A DNA stretch of 64,000 nt from Virgibacillus oceani (GTDB lineage: Bacteria > Bacillota > Bacilli > Bacillales > Amphibacillaceae). The notes below the pieces were generated by a model. The model searched no databases, was not told the origin of the DNA, and saw only the letters and a list, made by a program, of their open reading frames with translations. Every line of letters starts with the position of its first letter. Position 1 is the first letter of the stretch. The translations under genes and the position numbers were made by a program. Of the stretch, positions 62,835-64,000 are shown piece after piece. The stretch is taken from assembly GCF_014638995.1 (NCBI RefSeq), contig NZ_BMFR01000001.1, positions 1-64,000 on the forward strand. Direction: 5' to 3'.

Positions 62835-63524
62835 TTAATTATTGTTTAAAAAGGAAAATGGAAAGTCATTTATGATTTTGTTTGCTTTTTTTATTATAAG
62901 GCAGTTGGAGTCTTTTAATAATTTTGATAACCGGTAATGAGTTTTATCGAAAATATCCTTTTCTTTCAATTCATTTTTTCCATATTGACAATAAGGTAAT
63001 TTCAAAAGGGATTTGGTCTGTTCTTTCAGTTGTTCTTCTTCATTTTTATTAAATTTGATAACTGACTCATCCATTATGTCAAACAAATCAAAATGGAGCA
63101 GCATAATGGCGTCATTAGTTAGTTTTGAATTAGCTAGTACATAATTTATGAAATTTAAATCATTTTCATTTGTACCACAATAGTTTTCTAATGCCTCTTT
63201 TATTCGATACATAGAATCGCTATAGTTTTTGCAAAAATGAGTTCTAGAAAATGAGGTCCGATCTTGTGTATGATCATGATTTTTGTATATGTTGACTTTA
63301 AGTTCACAAAGAAGATACCCTTTTGAATAGTATTCTAAAATCAAGTCATGGAATCGGATTAAGTGTTCTGTCCACACTTTAAATGTATTGTTTTTCTCGT
63401 CAAAGTACTTGAATTCAAAAGTGTTGTCAGTGAGATTTTCATACCATCTCAAATGAATATCATCACAGTCATCCAATACATAGTTGCTCTTTTGATTATT
63501 AAATACAGCCTTAATTGATAACAA
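62835..63524 (-). CDS. Hypothetical protein, second of the paralogous pair
   Basis: A 229-residue cytosolic protein of unknown family, paralogous to that at 36996-37712 in sequence (AVFNNQKSNYVLDD; WTEHLIRFHDLILEYYSKGY), length, TTG start, GGAGG leader and terminator. It is followed on the same strand by an XRE regulator, as a relic regulator also lies some 3 kb from the first copy. The pairing with an XRE-type gene hints at a small regulated module. Confidence 0.75.
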   Translation of the reverse strand: MLSIKAVFNNQKSNYVLDDCDDIHLRWYENLTDNTFEFKYFDEKNNTFKVWTEHLIRFHDLILEYYSKGYLLCELKVNIYKNHDHTQDRTSFSRTHFCKNYSDSMYRIKEALENYCGTNENDLNFINYVLANSKLTNDAIMLLHFDLFDIMDESVIKFNKNEEEQLKEQTKSLLKLPYCQYGKNELKEKDIFDKTHYRLSKLLKDSNCLIIKKANKIINDFPFSFLNNN

Positions 63525-63725
63525 TTAAAAAACCTCCTAGATAATTTTTAATATTATACTTAGAAGGGAATCATATTTTAATAGCTTTGCTGATCTCTTT
63601 GAAAAAATTTTGTAGTGAAGTTTTAATATTTAATCGAATGTTAATGTACAAATGATTGCGGCACTCAGGATGCTTAAGAACTATAAAACTGTACTTACTC
63701 TACACCGATTAATCCTAATTGAATT

Positions 63726-63998
63726 TTAATCTTTTATAAACGGAAGCAAAAAAACGTACAATGCTTTTCTTTGTTCAATGGAAAGGGTTGAAATCATTTT
63801 ATGTAATTTATCTTCTAATTCATCCTCAATATTTCTTGTTTCCTCGGTGTTGAATTTTAATTGTAAATCATGAAGTTTGCTATTACCCTCTAGCCGGAAG
63901 AAAAACTCGCTTATAGTCATATTGAATTCGCTGCAAATTTTGGAAAGTAGGGGGAAGGACAGTTCTTGGCTTCCACTCTCAATCCGCGACAGGGAGGG
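63726..63998 (-). CDS. XRE-family regulator, cut by the window end
   Basis: The visible part of 90 codons shows the second half of a helix-turn-helix (SLSRIESGSQELSFPLLSKI) and a helical C-terminal part (EFFFRLEGNSKLHDLQLKFN; ETRNIEDELEDKL). The start lies beyond the window. An in-frame ATG at 63918-63920 would begin after the helix and is not the true start. A relic of the same family is at 40778-40999. It probably regulates the adjacent hypothetical gene. Confidence 0.75.
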   Translation of the reverse strand, partial: PSLSRIESGSQELSFPLLSKICSEFNMTISEFFFRLEGNSKLHDLQLKFNTEETRNIEDELEDKLHKMISTLSIEQRKALYVFLLPFIKD

Positions 63999-64000
63999 TT

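Noticed and set aside
1..64000. CRISPR arrays and tRNA or rRNA genes
   Set aside because: I saw no regularly spaced long direct repeats and no tRNA-like cloverleaf or rRNA sequence.

Overview
The window is low-GC DNA from a Gram-positive Bacillota, most likely a Bacillaceae member (Virgibacillus/Oceanobacillus/Lentibacillus/Bacillus-like). The signs are strong AGGAGG ribosome sites, frequent TTG/GTG starts, an aa3-type quinol oxidase operon (qoxABCD), a YwmB homologue, a CwlO-type endopeptidase, a MerR with the Bacillus cysteine spacing, and CsoR/CopA/CopZ. The gene content (copper and mercury detoxification, many small Met/Cys-rich exported proteins, a replication-like gene block, an IS110 element, decayed gene copies) fits a metal-resistance plasmid or island rather than core chromosome. 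I cannot tell plasmid from island by sequence alone.

Layout. 0.2-3.3 kb: csoR-copA-copZ copper efflux. 3.3-5.9 kb: merR-merT-merA mercury reduction. 5.9-10.1 kb: a membrane protein, a thioredoxin-like/RnfD-like pair, three small proteins and lgt. 10.5-14.3 kb: qoxABCD. 14.3-17.7 kb: a small membrane protein, a PIN/TRAM protein, a Met-rich secreted protein and a SHOCT protein. 17.8-19.8 kb: a two-component system whose sensor loop is methionine-rich. 19.8-24.3 kb: a decaying tract with a YwmB-like gene, relics of lgt, a Cys-rich peptide and a glutaredoxin, and what looks like an IS200/IS605 end. 24.3-31.3 kb: a complete System I cytochrome c maturation operon (ccmE-F-H-I-like-x-A-B-C-D-G), unusual for this phylum, followed by a CcdA-like protein and a CopC-CopD fusion (to 34 kb). 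34.2-35.7 kb: NhaC-type antiporter. 36-41 kb: replication/plasmid-like block with a GTTAC/GTAAC repeat array. 41-46 kb: coat-F-like protein, CwlO-like hydrolase and a second two-component system. 46.3-55 kb: CopB-type ATPase, thioredoxin-like protein, IS110, multicopper oxidase, a Cys-rich four-helix copper storage protein, and a membrane-cupredoxin fusion. 55-61.4 kb: AbrB-like protein, C39-like peptidase, AsnB, MurE-like ligase and a D,D-carboxypeptidase (cell-wall functions). 61.6-64 kb: YdhK-like lipoprotein, a second CopZ-like chaperone, a paralogue of the 37-kb protein, and an XRE regulator cut by the window end.

How it works together. Cytosolic Cu(I) would be sensed by CsoR, chaperoned by CopZ and exported by CopA; CopB, the multicopper oxidase, CopCD and the Cys/Met-rich proteins would handle copper at and outside the membrane. 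Thioredoxin-like, Ccm and Qox proteins maintain thiols and respiration.

The main discovery is a promoter architecture repeated about 14 times with fixed geometry: TTCACA-N3-TCTRCA-N11-TATAAT. It lies in front of the small-protein genes, lgt, qox, ccm, two thioredoxin-like genes, the murE-like gene, ydhK and several decayed copies. There is no standard -35 box, and a hexamer pair sits where one would be, as in activator-dependent promoters bound by OmpR-family regulators. I propose, as inference, one regulon spanning this element, possibly run by the methionine-rich two-component system.
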